Positions 1 to 13,947 of a stretch of DNA of 64,000 nucleotides are shown here, one piece after another. Both the position numbers and the translations under genes were made by a program. This stretch comes from Polytrichum commune (Eukaryota; Streptophyta; Polytrichopsida; Polytrichales; Polytrichaceae): contig OX485809.1 of NCBI GenBank assembly GCA_950295325.1, positions 124,001 to 188,000 of the forward strand, read 5' to 3'. The notes below the pieces were generated by a model that ran no database searches, was not told the DNA's origin, and saw only the letters and a program-made list of their open reading frames with translations. Every line of letters starts with the position of its first letter. The stretch's first letter is position 1.

Positions 1-7
1 CACACAG

Positions 8-3000
8 GTGAAAGACACAGTGGCAAAGGAAGAAGCCCAAGTGAAAGAACAAGCTGCCGCCACTCAACTCATCAAAGATGACGCTCAAAAAGATCTTGAT
101 GCCGCTCTACCCGCTTTGAATGCTGCGGTGGCCGCCTTGAATTCATTGAATAAGAACGACATCACCGAAATCAAGTCCTTCTCAAAGCCACCGCCACTGG
201 TGTTGGTCACAATGGAGGGCGTGTGCATTCTCTTTGGACAAAAGCCCGACTGGGATACATCAAAGAAGGTCTCTAGTTATGTACCTCGTATAATTCTCCA
301 TGTTTCGCCAAAATCTCAATATAATTGTTCTAGGTTCTGCATTCAGTATGCTTTGAGGGCGTTTGACCACCAATATGTCAAATTAACCATATCACAATGC
401 TAAACAGGTTTTAAAGTTATAACTAGGGTTGTCACATTGGGGAGGACGCTCAACTTTGTTGTCAATAGCCTCGTCCAATTTGACGGGACAAGGTAGTCAT
501 CATGTGTGACGGGACTTGAACATAAAATTCTATTGAAAGTTTTTTTTTTCAACTGGTCAACTTTACTAAGTCGACATGCCTGGTTGACCGCTCCATTTAC
601 TTTTTCTTGCAATTTTTCAATATACATATATTCGGCAAGACAACTGGGAGGGGGAGGTCGACCAATCGATCTGACATGTAGTGATATAATTTGCAAATTT
701 GATCAATCAACTACACTAAATAGGATATTTAGTGTTTGATTATATTTAATGTTGTTACCACCTTATCCTGCTCAACACTAATTTTTAATTTTTTGACAAA
801 TAGTGTTAAAAGATATGTTAAAATTCTACTTTTATCATTGTCGTTTTTTCTTTTCATATCTTTACTGACACCAAATTCAAACATGTAACTTCCACATATT
901 ATCATAGTTGATATTTAGTGTTTGAGTTTACATTTAATGATACTTACTTTCATAGGGTTATTGATAATTAGAGTATGCTTTCGTATTTAGTGCATCAAAC
1001 ACTAAATATCCTATTTAGTGTAGTTAGCTTCACTGCTAGGTCGACCGGTTTCCTAACGTGGAGCAATCCGAATACTCAATTTTTACCATGTACACTATTT
1101 TTGGGCCTTGTCTGATTTGACGAACGCCTTGTATCATGTAACATATTGGTACAGGACAAGGAAGGGACAACCATGGTCGTAATGGGCTATATATGCATGT
1201 CATTACATGATTGAAAGTGAGTTTCATATGGTCTCATAGGTACATAGACGATGTGGGGTTGTTCTTGTGAGTTTGGATCTAGATGGAGCTCTAATTGGTT
1301 TATGAAATGCACTTTGGTCAAGTAAAGGATGTGCAATTGTTGTCAATAGATGTGCAAACATAGGATGTGTAAGAAGAGAAAACTAATAAAATGGGATTAC
1401 CGATCAAGTATTTTGGTAAGGACTTATGGCCTTGTTAAAGTGAAATGTGCAGTACTAAAATGTTGGTATACTTTTACAAATTAAGTTTCGTTCAAGTTGA
1501 CGATGTTATCCAAATGTCATTGTGATTTTTAACATAGTTGTCACAACAACACTCAATAATATTTTGTTACTCTTACAGCTAATGGGTGACACGGGCTTCA
1601 TCAAATCACTCATTGAATTTGACAAAGACAACATTACTCCTGCAACTCAGAAAAAACTACAAGTTTATATTGAGAATCCGTTGTTCCTACCTGAATTTGT
1701 GCTAAAACAAAGTAAAGCAGCCACAAGCCTGTGTATGTGGGTGCGAGCAATGGATGTCTACGCTAATGTCGCAAAAGTTGTCGCTCCAAAGAAAGCCGTA
1801 TGTTAATAACTTAAAACCCTCTAGAAATAATTTCAAACAAACACTTTGATGAGACTTACAGAACTTATCAAACTGAGTTTTGATGATCAAATGATTTTTC
1901 TTTTCTTTTTTAATTATGTTATAAATGAATAATGAGAGTGATCAATTTCTTAATTATAATAGTAATTCCTATATAGATGCATTGAAAAAAAACGATTCCG
2001 AGCAATCATTATGTGTCGATTCTAGATACTTCATCATCAAGAAATTAGATATTGTCCATCACAAACTCTCATACGACACCATCACAGGGGCGACGTGAAA
2101 TGAGGGATCAGACACTTCAAAGATTCTGAATGTTGTTCACTGATGTCCTGCTTCCCTCAGGTGTTGAAAAAAGCGGAGGATGAGCTGAAAGCCGCCGATG
2201 AAATGTTGGCAGTAAAACGGAAGCAACTTGCCGACGTCGAATCACAAGTGGCTTTACTGAAAGCAAACTTGAAGAGGGTGGAAGATGATATGGCAACTTT
2301 GAAAGGCCAAGCGTTACTTACTGAGAATCGTTTAATACGAGCAGGGAAACTAACAGCTGCTCTGGGAGATGAAGCGGTGTGATTCTCCCTCCTCTACCCA
2401 TTTTCGATCACGTCTTGATTGATGGACCAATCTATCGTCGATGATTTTCGAACGTGTCGTCGTCTACTGTGCACGGATATATACACTCAAAACACACATC
2501 ATAGGGATGAGTGTTGTCCTACTTCACTGATTTCGGGGACCTCTTGGGCCCTTGGGATTTCGAACTGGGATCTCCGATGTTCATAAAATTAATCTGGGTC
2601 CACACGGATCAGCCTGCGCAAGTTGCCCTTGAGAACCCGCCGGTCGGTCTGTCTGTATGTCTGTCTCTCTCTCTCTCCAAAAGTGAAGCCACCATGAGGC
2701 CGCTTCTATGTCTTCATGTTGGCCTCCCACTCGGCTCCGAGATTCTTTGATGAACTCCAAGAATAGATAGGCGGCAAACCTCGACTCTCGTTTGCTTCTG
2801 TTTTGATTTAAACGTTTCGAAGTTTTCTTGAAGCTCGTAGAAGGTCGCTAAGACTTGAAGGGAAGCAAATTTTCTTGCTTAGGGTGTTACAATTGTAAGC
2901 ATCATCCATCTTTTGCATTGTGGGCAACATCCCAAACCAAACATGTTGCAAAGTTGGATCATTGTGAAAAACACTCATAATCCGAAAATTGATCTTGAAC

Positions 3001-6000
3001 CACCTCTAGAATAGGCATATAAATCCAAAATCAAATTTTCATAATTGTGTATTTTAAATATATAAATTTGTTTCTATATTATTAGATGAATTTCCTCATC
3101 CATCCCATCATTCAAATTTCTTTAAAAACAAGATTTCACTAGTTGCCCCAACATGAGAACCTCAACTTTGCAGCCAATGGATTTTCTCAAATTTTGTTGA
3201 CATGAAGAGAACTTCCTAGATCTTCATAATGGGATTGGTTTCCACATCAAAGTGGTTGATCATAGAATATGTTATAAAATGGACTAAATTTCCCTCAACT
3301 GCAAGGGTGGTATGAAAGTTCCATGTTCACTAGAATGCACCCAGGTTGCAATAAAATTAAAGGTTAACATACACAAAACCACATTCAGTAAATAAATGCC
3401 CTCCCCCATACCTTCGTCTATGAATGTCTTATTATCATTCGTTACGTAAAGGCCACCCTCACCAAGAATCTTCATTCATCCTGGCTCCCTCAAAAGTCGA
3501 CATTTATATAAATAATCAAACACATCCATGCATGTGTCATAGTTGTATGGGTTTGATGATTGTTGTAAATTCTGTGATGTATTGTATGTTAGGTGAGGTG
3601 GAGAGAAACGGCCGAAGATATCGAACAAAAACGCACATTGCTTGTGGGTGATGTGTTTTTATGTTCTGCTTGTATTTCATACTATGGAGCATTTTCAGGT
3701 CCTTATCGAGAAGTGCTTGTTGAGAATTGGATAGCCCATTGCCTGGTACGTATCACTATACATTGCTTCACTGATAGATTTGTAATGTTGCAATGTCTTG
3801 TGGTGTGGATTTCATTTGTGTGTTTCTATAGTCTAAAATGTCAGGGGACCTCCAATTTCATGGGTTTCTGGTGCAACCACTAAAACCAGCAAGGAGTTGT
3901 AACGATCATGTGTTTATACCTCATGTAAGAACCTAAATGAAGTGTCATGATTTGAGCAAAAATGGATATAACAGGAACAAGGAATAGCATGTTCTGTAAA
4001 TTGTACGTTACGAGCGATCCTTTCGACTCCAGTAGAAGTGCGAGAGTGGAGTATATGGGGCCTTCCAACTGACAATGTGTCCGTTGATAATGGCATTTTG
4101 GTGACACGAGGAAGGAGATGGCCACTAATGATAGACCCTCAAGTCAGTAATACATGATGAATACATGCATACATATATACAGATAGTTAGTCAGATAGAT
4201 AAACTGTTAATTACACATTGTCACATTTCAATTTAAGAGGAAAGTTTTTGTGAAGACGTTATTTTTTGCCATTTTTTCCATACACCTTTCTTGCTTTTGT
4301 TTCACCATTGCAAAGCTTGCAAGAAGTGCAATGCGAGCTTTTGATTTCTTTTGCATTCTGAAGTGTGCTTGACCAAGAAAAATTTGAAACAAGCAAAACT
4401 ATTGACATTTATAATGAGCAACTAGTTTCATTGAGCATGCAACGGGGGCAGTTTGTTGTTGTTGTTGTTGTTATTGCATGTGCAACATGAAAATGTCTAT
4501 AATATATATACACTCATGAAATGTTATCATGTTCTTGGATCACAATCTGCACACATGATATTCTTGACCAAATGTCACTAATCTACACAAATTTTCTTGA
4601 TCAACATGTTCAGAACTCAAACATGTGCTACTTGTATTAGGGTCAAGCAAATAGTTGGATCAAAGCTATGGAGAGCAAAAACGGCTTGCGAACCGTTCGC
4701 CTTACGGATTCCAATCTCTTGCGAATCCTTGAAAGTAGTATAAGGATTGGCAACCCTGTCTTGCTCGAAGATATTGGTGATGCTCTTGATCCAGCTTTGG
4801 AACCCATTTTGCAAAAGTTGGTAAGCTCTCTAGAATTTCAACTTTTATGTTTTCAAGCTAGACCATGAGCTCCTTACAGGAATATAATATGGTCTTACCA
4901 TTTGTCCTAGGTTGTTGGGAGGTTGCTAGATGGTTAAAAAATCTACTAATTCCATAGAGCTTAGACTATCTAGTGGGTGAGCACATATGGTGAGACCACA
5001 TGATTTATGTACTCACCCTATAAAATGCTAGCATCAAGCCAATTTTAATATTAATTGGGATTCATCTCCACCAAAATGGTGTGGGTTCAAAGTGGGTTCC
5101 ATTCTCCATAACATACTTTTGATATTATGCTCATGGCCATCCCGAACAATGTTGAAATCACCAATTGAATCAATCATCTAAAAATTTGTAGACACCAAAA
5201 TGGCCTAGTGAGCCTAATAGGGCAAAACAATGAAGAATCAAGGTGTCATTAACGAAGAGTTCACCTCTTAATTAAGACGGTTAACATACGGGTGAAGAGA
5301 CTCGTGGTAATGTTCACAAACATAAGCGTTATTTTTTTTTATTTGTTTACTCCAAAACAATGCTCATATTGACAAGTTACCACCTTTCACATGTATCTAG
5401 GTGTTTTTCAAAAAAGGGAGGTGGTTGATTCGGCTTGGAGACACCGATGTGGACTATGACCCAAATTTCAAGTTGTATATGACCACAAAGTTGTCAAACC
5501 CCCATTACATGCCTGATGTTTGTATTAAAGTAACGCTTGTGAACTTCATTGTGACCATGAAAGGGCTTGAAGATCAATTACTTGGTGATGTGGTGAGAAA
5601 AGAAAGAGCTGACCTAGAGGAGCAAAACGACCGTCTTGTGGTGTCCATAAGTGGCGACAAGAAGCAACTCAAAGATCTAGAGGACAAGATTTTGAAGATG
5701 TTAAAGGAAAGTGAAGGAAACATATTGGACAATGAAGTGTTGATCAACACATTGGAAACATCAAAAATCACATCCGGTGTGATTACAGAGCGCGTGAAAC
5801 AAGCTGAGGTCACAGAAAAAGAAATCACAGCGGCCCGGGAGAATTACCGCGTGGTCGCAAATAGGGGGTCAATCTTGTATTTTGTGATTAGTGATCTTGC
5901 TTTGATTGATTCCATGTACCAATATTCATTGACGTTTTTCAACCATCTCTTCAACAATTGCATGGACTTGAGCCCCAAGTCGGATGATTTGGATACCCGA

Positions 6001-9000
6001 CTTGATATCCTTGTTGTTTTCATAACCGAATATTTATACTTCAACGTAAGCCGAGGGTTGTTTGAAGAGCACAAACTCATATTCTCATTCCTCATATGTA
6101 CCACCATCATGCGGTATGCTGATCAAATTGAGCCACTAGAATGGAGGTTCTTCCTACTTTATGCCGCTGGTGCATTGCCTAAAGAGGACTCTCTACCAAA
6201 TCCCGCACCGGGCTGGATCTCCGAAAGCGTGTGGATCAATCTCCTCCTCATGGGAGAACTTCCTACGAAGACCTATGAAAACGTTTGTCCTGTAAGAATG
6301 ATTTACCCCGTTGCAAGCATGGTCACATGAAACTTAGAAAACTACGTGGAAACAAATATGATCTCTCATTTTTATACTTGAGCAAACATTCTTATAACTC
6401 TTGGAAACAAATACGGACTTAGATTCACATTTCATGAAAACATTAAGAAGACCCCAATGACATTTCATACTATTAGGGACAACCCTAAAAATATGTGAGA
6501 TTAGTTATACCTACCCCACCTAAAAATACTCTTTGTTTGGGCCTAGTTCTCAAGACATGTCATCAAATACAATGAAATAAACACATCATTTTTGTTCACT
6601 TTCAAATCATTGAATCATGAAACACAATAAATAAAATCTTAAACAAGGGAATTTGAATACTCTTGCATTGATGATTGGCATAATGTGAATTGTTTGTCTA
6701 GGAAATTGTGGAAAATCCCGAGCGTTGGAAAGTATTATTTTCATCACCCGATCCACATGAGGAAGAGCTTCCCGGAGATTGGGGGAGTGAACTAAGTTTA
6801 TTCCAATGGCTTGTACTAGTGAAGATAATACGAGAAGAGAAACTTGTTTTTGCGTGTGAGAAGTTTCTCATCAACCAACTGGGCCCTCAATTCATTGGTT
6901 CAAAGCCTTTGTTATTGGACGAGGTCTTCAAAGACACGTCATCTACAAACCCCATCATCTTCATACTCTCCTCGGGTGCCGATCCCTCGGGGGCACTCCA
7001 AAGGTTTGGAGAGAAGGTTGATCGCAAAGCGGGAGAACGCCTCCACATGATTTCCTTGGGACAAGGCCAAGGACCCGTAGCCGAGACGCTCATAACAAAG
7101 TCCAAAATCACCGGCGATTGGGTTTGTCTTCAAAATTGTCATTTGGCTAGCTCGTGGATGACAGCAATGGAACGCATTATTGAAAGGTTTATGCCCGAGA
7201 GAGAAGAAATTCATCCTGAATTTCGATTATGGCTTACTTCGCTTCCTTCTGTAAAGTTCCCGGTGTCGGTTCTTCAGGTTTGTACTTCTGGTTAAATGAG
7301 ATTATTTGAGATTATACAAAGAATCTTAGAACAAAAAATAGTGTTGTCAAGAACCAAGTATGCTAAGTTTTTGTCTAGGTGGTCAACCTAGGAAAACTAC
7401 ATTTCTTACTGTAAATCGTGCATAGCCCAATACATTGCGTGACTTATCATGGGCAACCCTATAGTGTTGGGTCCACAATATACACCATCCTACAATAAAA
7501 TAGTGTGCAACCCTAATTACAATCTTCTAGTCCCCGTGGTATATCCACCTATTTTCGATAGGTCGGAAGTTTGTCGATGTAAGTAATTTTCACTCCAACA
7601 ACAACATCATGACCAACAATATGGACTTTTGATGTTGCATATTGTAGGTTGATCGTTAGTGTGCATCCACAATATTAATCCCACGATTTTTAATGCAAAA
7701 ATAAGCTCAATAATATGACCCACAATATGTACCATAATCAGTGTAGCATATTTAGGTAAGTTGACACCGGGTAAGCAAAAACATATAAGCTTAATAGTAC
7801 TATAATCATGCCAATCCTATCAATCAAGATTCATAACGACACTACTACGTGCAATTAGATTGTCATCAAGAATAAGTTGATTCTTTACCCATGAAAATTA
7901 CCTTGGATCGTATGCAGATTATAAGATTTTATAACTTTGTCTATTCATCCATATAAAAACCACTATTTTTATTTAATTCAAATTGTAATTTGTTCATGTT
8001 TCTAGTAAATACTCAAAATAGTGTGGATTGTCAATATATTAGTGTGGGGCAACCTAATTGCACATATGAGTGCAGCTTTTGTAGAAGAAGAAGAAAATGG
8101 GTTGTAAATCCCCAAACAAAACAATGCATTTGCTTACATTATAAGTTGTTACATCGAGGTAGAATGTTCATTGCCTAGAATGGGTATGATATGTGGTTGA
8201 TAGGCTTCCGTATTACCATGTGTAAATCATGTTGAAAACACCAATATACAAACTTCAATGTAACCTACCTCATTACATCATCCAATAGTAAAATATACAC
8301 ATGTAAATATGTAGATTATCAGTCGATAGGAGATCTGCATTCACTTAAATGAAAATCAAATGTGCATATAACTTGTGTGCACACAGAATGGTATCAAGAT
8401 CACAAATGAACCTCCAAAGGGCTGTCGCGCAAATCTACTTCAAACGTATGCAAATATAAGTGAAGAGTACATCGAGGGGTGTACGAAGCTCACTCCTTGG
8501 AAGAAACTCATGTTTTGTATATCATTTTTTCATGCAGGTATGAAACAAGATCCCTGTATATTGACCCACAAAATTCACTAAGTCCACCACTACACAATCA
8601 TCAATTTAGTTTTCCAGCCCTAAACCCTAAACCCTATTTCTACAAGCAACACAAACTCCAGTCCATTTCAGTGACTTACGTCATTGAAAATGCATAGATT
8701 TCTACTTGATGTTTGTCAAGATGTTTCCTGTAAAGATATCAAGTCGATTTAGCTCGAGTTAGAAATTACATAACCTGCATTGAAAGAGGTGCAAGTTCGA
8801 TTGTCTGCATGTTGATTTATCAATATCGAAATTAACGCATGAACTGGTTTAGGAAAGAAGGATATCTTTCAAGTACTTGAGACATGAGCACTACCTTTGC
8901 CTTGAATGTTGGAAAGTGTTTGAACCTTGATGGGAGTAGGTAGTGGTTCAGTTGAGTGAGGAGGGAGAAAGCAAATTATCGCACAGAAAGGTGTCTCTCA

Positions 9001-12000
9001 TTCATCTAACATGAACCCCAAAATATAGTATGCAATCTAGAGGTTCATATTTATGATTTACGTACCATCAAAAATAGCTTCAAAGTCCCAAATTAGTCTA
9101 GATGGAGTCATTTGAGATGAATCGGTCAAAAACTTGTAGGGGTCAAATTTCTACATTGGTTGGATACATTCATAATATGTAGCAATTCCTTCTCATCAGT
9201 GTGGAGACTCTCAAAGAGATCTAAACTTTTTAGGGGGTTGCCTACCATATGGAGGTTGCATCAAGTTGTTCATTAACCTTTGCTTGTTTAAGGAAAAAGA
9301 TTGCTTGACTGTGATTCTAGAAATGTAAAAACCGAATATATAGCCTTCTTTTCATGGATGAAATTGCCTTAATCGTCACCAGGAATAATAATAATAATAA
9401 TAATAATGGATAGAATTACAAAATATTGTTTGAATGGACGGATATCACTTATATATGCCTTCATGACTTCATTGATTGTCGCGATTTCAACTTTCTTGAA
9501 AATTTGAAGAACTTTTATATATATTATTTTTCATGCATCATATGTTGTAGCCACTAAAAGCATTGGTATATGTATTATGGTCTAAACTATAGTTTGTGCA
9601 AGTTCCCAACAAATATGGAAGTTAATATTTTACTTGTTCTATGAGATTGAAACTATATTGAAGATAATCTACTTGAAGATAATCTACTTGAAGATGAAGT
9701 GAAAATGCAATCACATGTAATAATATTGCTAAAATATACATGATATATAGATATGAATCTAGGCGATTGGAATCTAGGTCAAAAAAAAATTTACATATCT
9801 GTTTGTTATGGCCAATAAAATGCAGTTGAGAAACATGTGAATTTTACTTTCTAGGTGGGTCACTTATGACATCTTGCAGCCCATAGTGGGGCCTCTTAAA
9901 CCTTTGACATTATGTCATTTTAAGTTGTGCATATTGTTTATTAACGGTGTGGTTTGAATATGCATGTGGATGAGAAACAGTGATACAAGAACGACGGAAA
10001 TTTGGACCATTGGGGTGGAATGTGAAATATGATTTCAACAATAGTGACCTTGAATGTGCTCTGGCCACTTTGAATATGTTTCTAGAAGAACAACCAGACA
10101 TCCCTTGGCCAGCGTTACTTTATGTTACAGGTTCAAACTTTAACACCAGATTCCTTGATGTAGTGTTTTATGTTAAAAAGTGACCAATCGCTATTAAAAA
10201 TTAAATAAAAATGGCTCAACATTCTTTTCAATGTTATTTTTTCTAATTAGAACATCTACTGAACTTGCAATTGTGTATGTTTGTCAACACCCACTAAATT
10301 TAGGGAATACGTTCTTATTGATACATTTATTTGAATAATTTAATTAAGAAAATCAATTAAATCATTTAATGACTTAATGTACTATGTTTCAAGGAAACAC
10401 CATAGGAGGATTACAACTTTTTTTTGAAAAAGGATTTTCAGTTAATCATTACAACTAACATGCAATGTCCATCCACCAATCCATGTTTATGGTTGTATTA
10501 CCATGAAAAACAATAAGTATAAAGAAAAAATTCAAATAGATTGTATTGATATTTGAAACCATGCTATATGATCTCGGAGCATTCTACTAGTTCTTGTTCA
10601 TGACCATTTTATAATATGTTATTGATCCCTTCACAAAGCTTCATTCTCTAGCAATAATACCACTCTCTCAAGCCAAAAACATGTTGCAAACAAAGGGAAA
10701 CAAAAACAAAAAACCAAGGGATCCAGATAATCACAACCCCCGCCCCACCACCACCATCATGTGGCTTAAGTGCAAACTTGTGATTGCACTAGTACAAAGG
10801 AGAAAGTCCACTTGAAGAAAGTTGCTCTTTTACATGTGTACACACAACCATCTTCCAATCTAAGTGTGGTAGTGACTAACTTATTTCTAGATCATTATTC
10901 TCAATATACCATGGACAGCTCACCACATGGTTCAAGTTCTAATGCAAATGGCTCTTCCTCAACATACCTCACATGGTTAATTGAACAAACACCCAATACG
11001 AGATTTCTTTATTGTCCCTCACTTCAAGTGCCCTCATTCCACTACATCCTAAACCCTACACCACAAAATCCCCATCTCACATTGGAACCCTTGTGTGTTC
11101 CTAATCAATAGGCGAGATCAACTATGGAGGAAGAGTCACGGATGATTTGGATCGGCGATGCCTTATGAGTAACTTGCGGCACTACTACGATCCCCATGTA
11201 TTGGAGGACAATTATAAGTTTACATCGTCGGGTATATATATATCGCCACCGGAAGGAAAGCACGCGGAGTATGTCGAGTACATCCTCTCTCTACCAAATA
11301 GCGAGGGGCCCGATGTCTTTGGTATGCATGAGAATGCACTCATCACATTCCAACTTCAAGAGAGTAACAAGATCTCCAACGTCGTGTTGAGCATCCAACC
11401 GCGTGCAAGCGCGAGTGCGGGAGGGAAAAGCCCCGACGAAGTTGTTGCAGAATTAGCATCCGGTATTCAACAATCTTTGTCACCTCCCTTAAACCCAGCC
11501 GAAATTGCCGAAATCGAACCGATACTCGGACCAAATGGCCAAATGAGCTCACTTATGGTCGTCCTTTTTCAGGTTTGACACTCCTGTCTTTACTTGACAT
11601 CTACATTGCATACGGTAAGAGACAATAGACTGAACCATAAAGAAAGAGGAGGGAATTGGGGAGATTTAAGGTGAAATTTCTCACTCTGAGTGTAACTGGA
11701 AGATCTTGGACGGTTTCTTTGAGTTTTAGATGTTGAGATGTTTCATTTTTACATGTTTGAGATTCTTCTCATTTTCTTTGTCATTTACAAACATATTATA
11801 TCTAGACACTCTTTGTTACTCTTAGGACATGTGTACTCCCCATGCAAATTCAAACTCCAAAAAATGAAATTAAAACTTTCCCATAATTTTAGCCCTAGAA
11901 CATGGGATTTGGAAATGACAAATATGAAAATTTGTTTCAAAACTAGGGATTTAAACCCCACTTTTGGTGACTTTATGGCTAACTCTAACATCAAAATAGG

Positions 12001-13901
12001 TTAAAATATTGAAATGCAACCTTGACCCAAGAGTGACACCCCCATTGAAACCGAAGACACCTTAAAACCTAGCTATTGACTTCAAGGATGTATACGAACA
12101 AGGCATGGAAAGCCTAGGAAGGGTTAGGATTTTGAATGCCACTTTCAAAACTTATCTAACTTATTCAAAAAATATCAAATCAATGCAAGTTCAAGTGCGT
12201 TCAAAACCCCTTTTGATTTCTAACAAAACCCAAGTAGGTTTTTTTTTCTTTTCATTTTTTTTTCTTGATGATAGAAAGCATGGTAATTTATAGGTGCTCC
12301 TAGCTATGCTACATTCTCCCTTCTTATTCCTTGCCTAAGTAGGGTGTGTGTTCATTACTGAAGCAGCTTGGGTGTCATCACAAACTTGACATGTCCATTC
12401 CATCACATCTTGTCTCAGGGTTCCAGCAATTTGTTACAAAATCATTTAATCTATTCATGCTATCCTTAAATTTAACAGTGTTTTGGTCGGGAATTTGTTG
12501 TTTTACATACAATGCTTTCCATGTTCAGTAAGTTTTAGGTGCATGTTTGGAGTAAATGTGGAGGTTGAAACCAGTGTTGGACTAGCAACATCCTACACTC
12601 GCACCAGGTTTTCAATACCATTTGGGTATCTATAATGAGGATTTCACACTTTTTGATAGCAATAGGGTTTAGGTTTAGGGTTTCACAATATCTTTGTTTT
12701 TTATATCATTTAGGTCTATATACCATGCAAGAACTTTCATACCTATGTAGAATCATCCTAGTATCAATATGGTATAGAATGGTATTGACCCAAATAGTAA
12801 CTCGGGTATACAAAGTTTCTCTCACCTTGACGTACCCACCAAATATCAATATTTGACTAGTATTGCAATTTTGATACCCACAGGTAAGTTCTTTGAAACG
12901 ATTATGTTGATTGTTGTTACCATGCATTCACCTGTATATTGGTCCAACATTGGGTTGATACAAAGAACATTCTATATTGGTTCATTGGGGGCCAACATCA
13001 TCTTAGCACCTCTTGGCATCCCAAAATGACTTTTGTTTCCCAAAGAACCAATATAGAATGTTCTTCATTCGAACCTCCTCCACATCAACTCCAAGCATGC
13101 ACCAACAACTTATAGAGCATGGAAACGTTTTGTATGCAAACAACCAACCCCCAACCAAAAGTTCGGTTGAATTCAAGGAAAACTCTATGGTACAAGCTCC
13201 ATTGTAAGATTTGAGTATTTCACGTGTGCACAAATTACAATGCACAACCTATACATTCTATACATATCAATGGTGGACCAGCATATAGGTGAATGCATGG
13301 TAAGAATAATTAGTGTCCATAATGGTATCAAAGAACCTAATTGCTTGATATCAAAAGTATATCACCAATCGAATATTGATATTTAATGGACACCTCCAAC
13401 CAAGAGAATATTTGTTTACCAAAGTGTTTAATTGGATCAATTCCTTTTTTAACTTGTTTGATACTAGGACAATTTCACCTAAGTATAAAGGTTCAGTATA
13501 TGGACTCGAATGATATATAAAACAAAAAATATTTTCAAATATCCATACCCTACTAGTATCAACAATGTGAAATCGTCATTATAGATAGAAATGCCAATGA
13601 CTTGTGGGCTTTCTATAGTTTAAGGTATGGGCCCTATCATATATCTCAAAGGTAGTGATACTACTAAAACATGTGATTTTATTTTTTTGTAATATTGCAC
13701 AATACAGGAATGTGAGCGATTCAACAAGTTGTTGAAGCGCATGCTGCTTACATTGATTGAACTCCAAAAGGCAATCAAGGGTTTGGTCGTCATGTCTGCA
13801 GAATTGGAGAGCATGTATAACAACTTGTTATCAAACCAGGTATCAAAGGCATCTCACTTGAATTCCAATATTGGGTTAGTTATTTGATTTGATTAGAAAA
13901 A

Positions 13902-13947
<46 letters not shown>

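Noticed and set aside
8618..8635. Former telomere or chromosome fusion point
   Set aside because: Only two to three telomere units, flanked by ordinary intron sequence of an intact gene.
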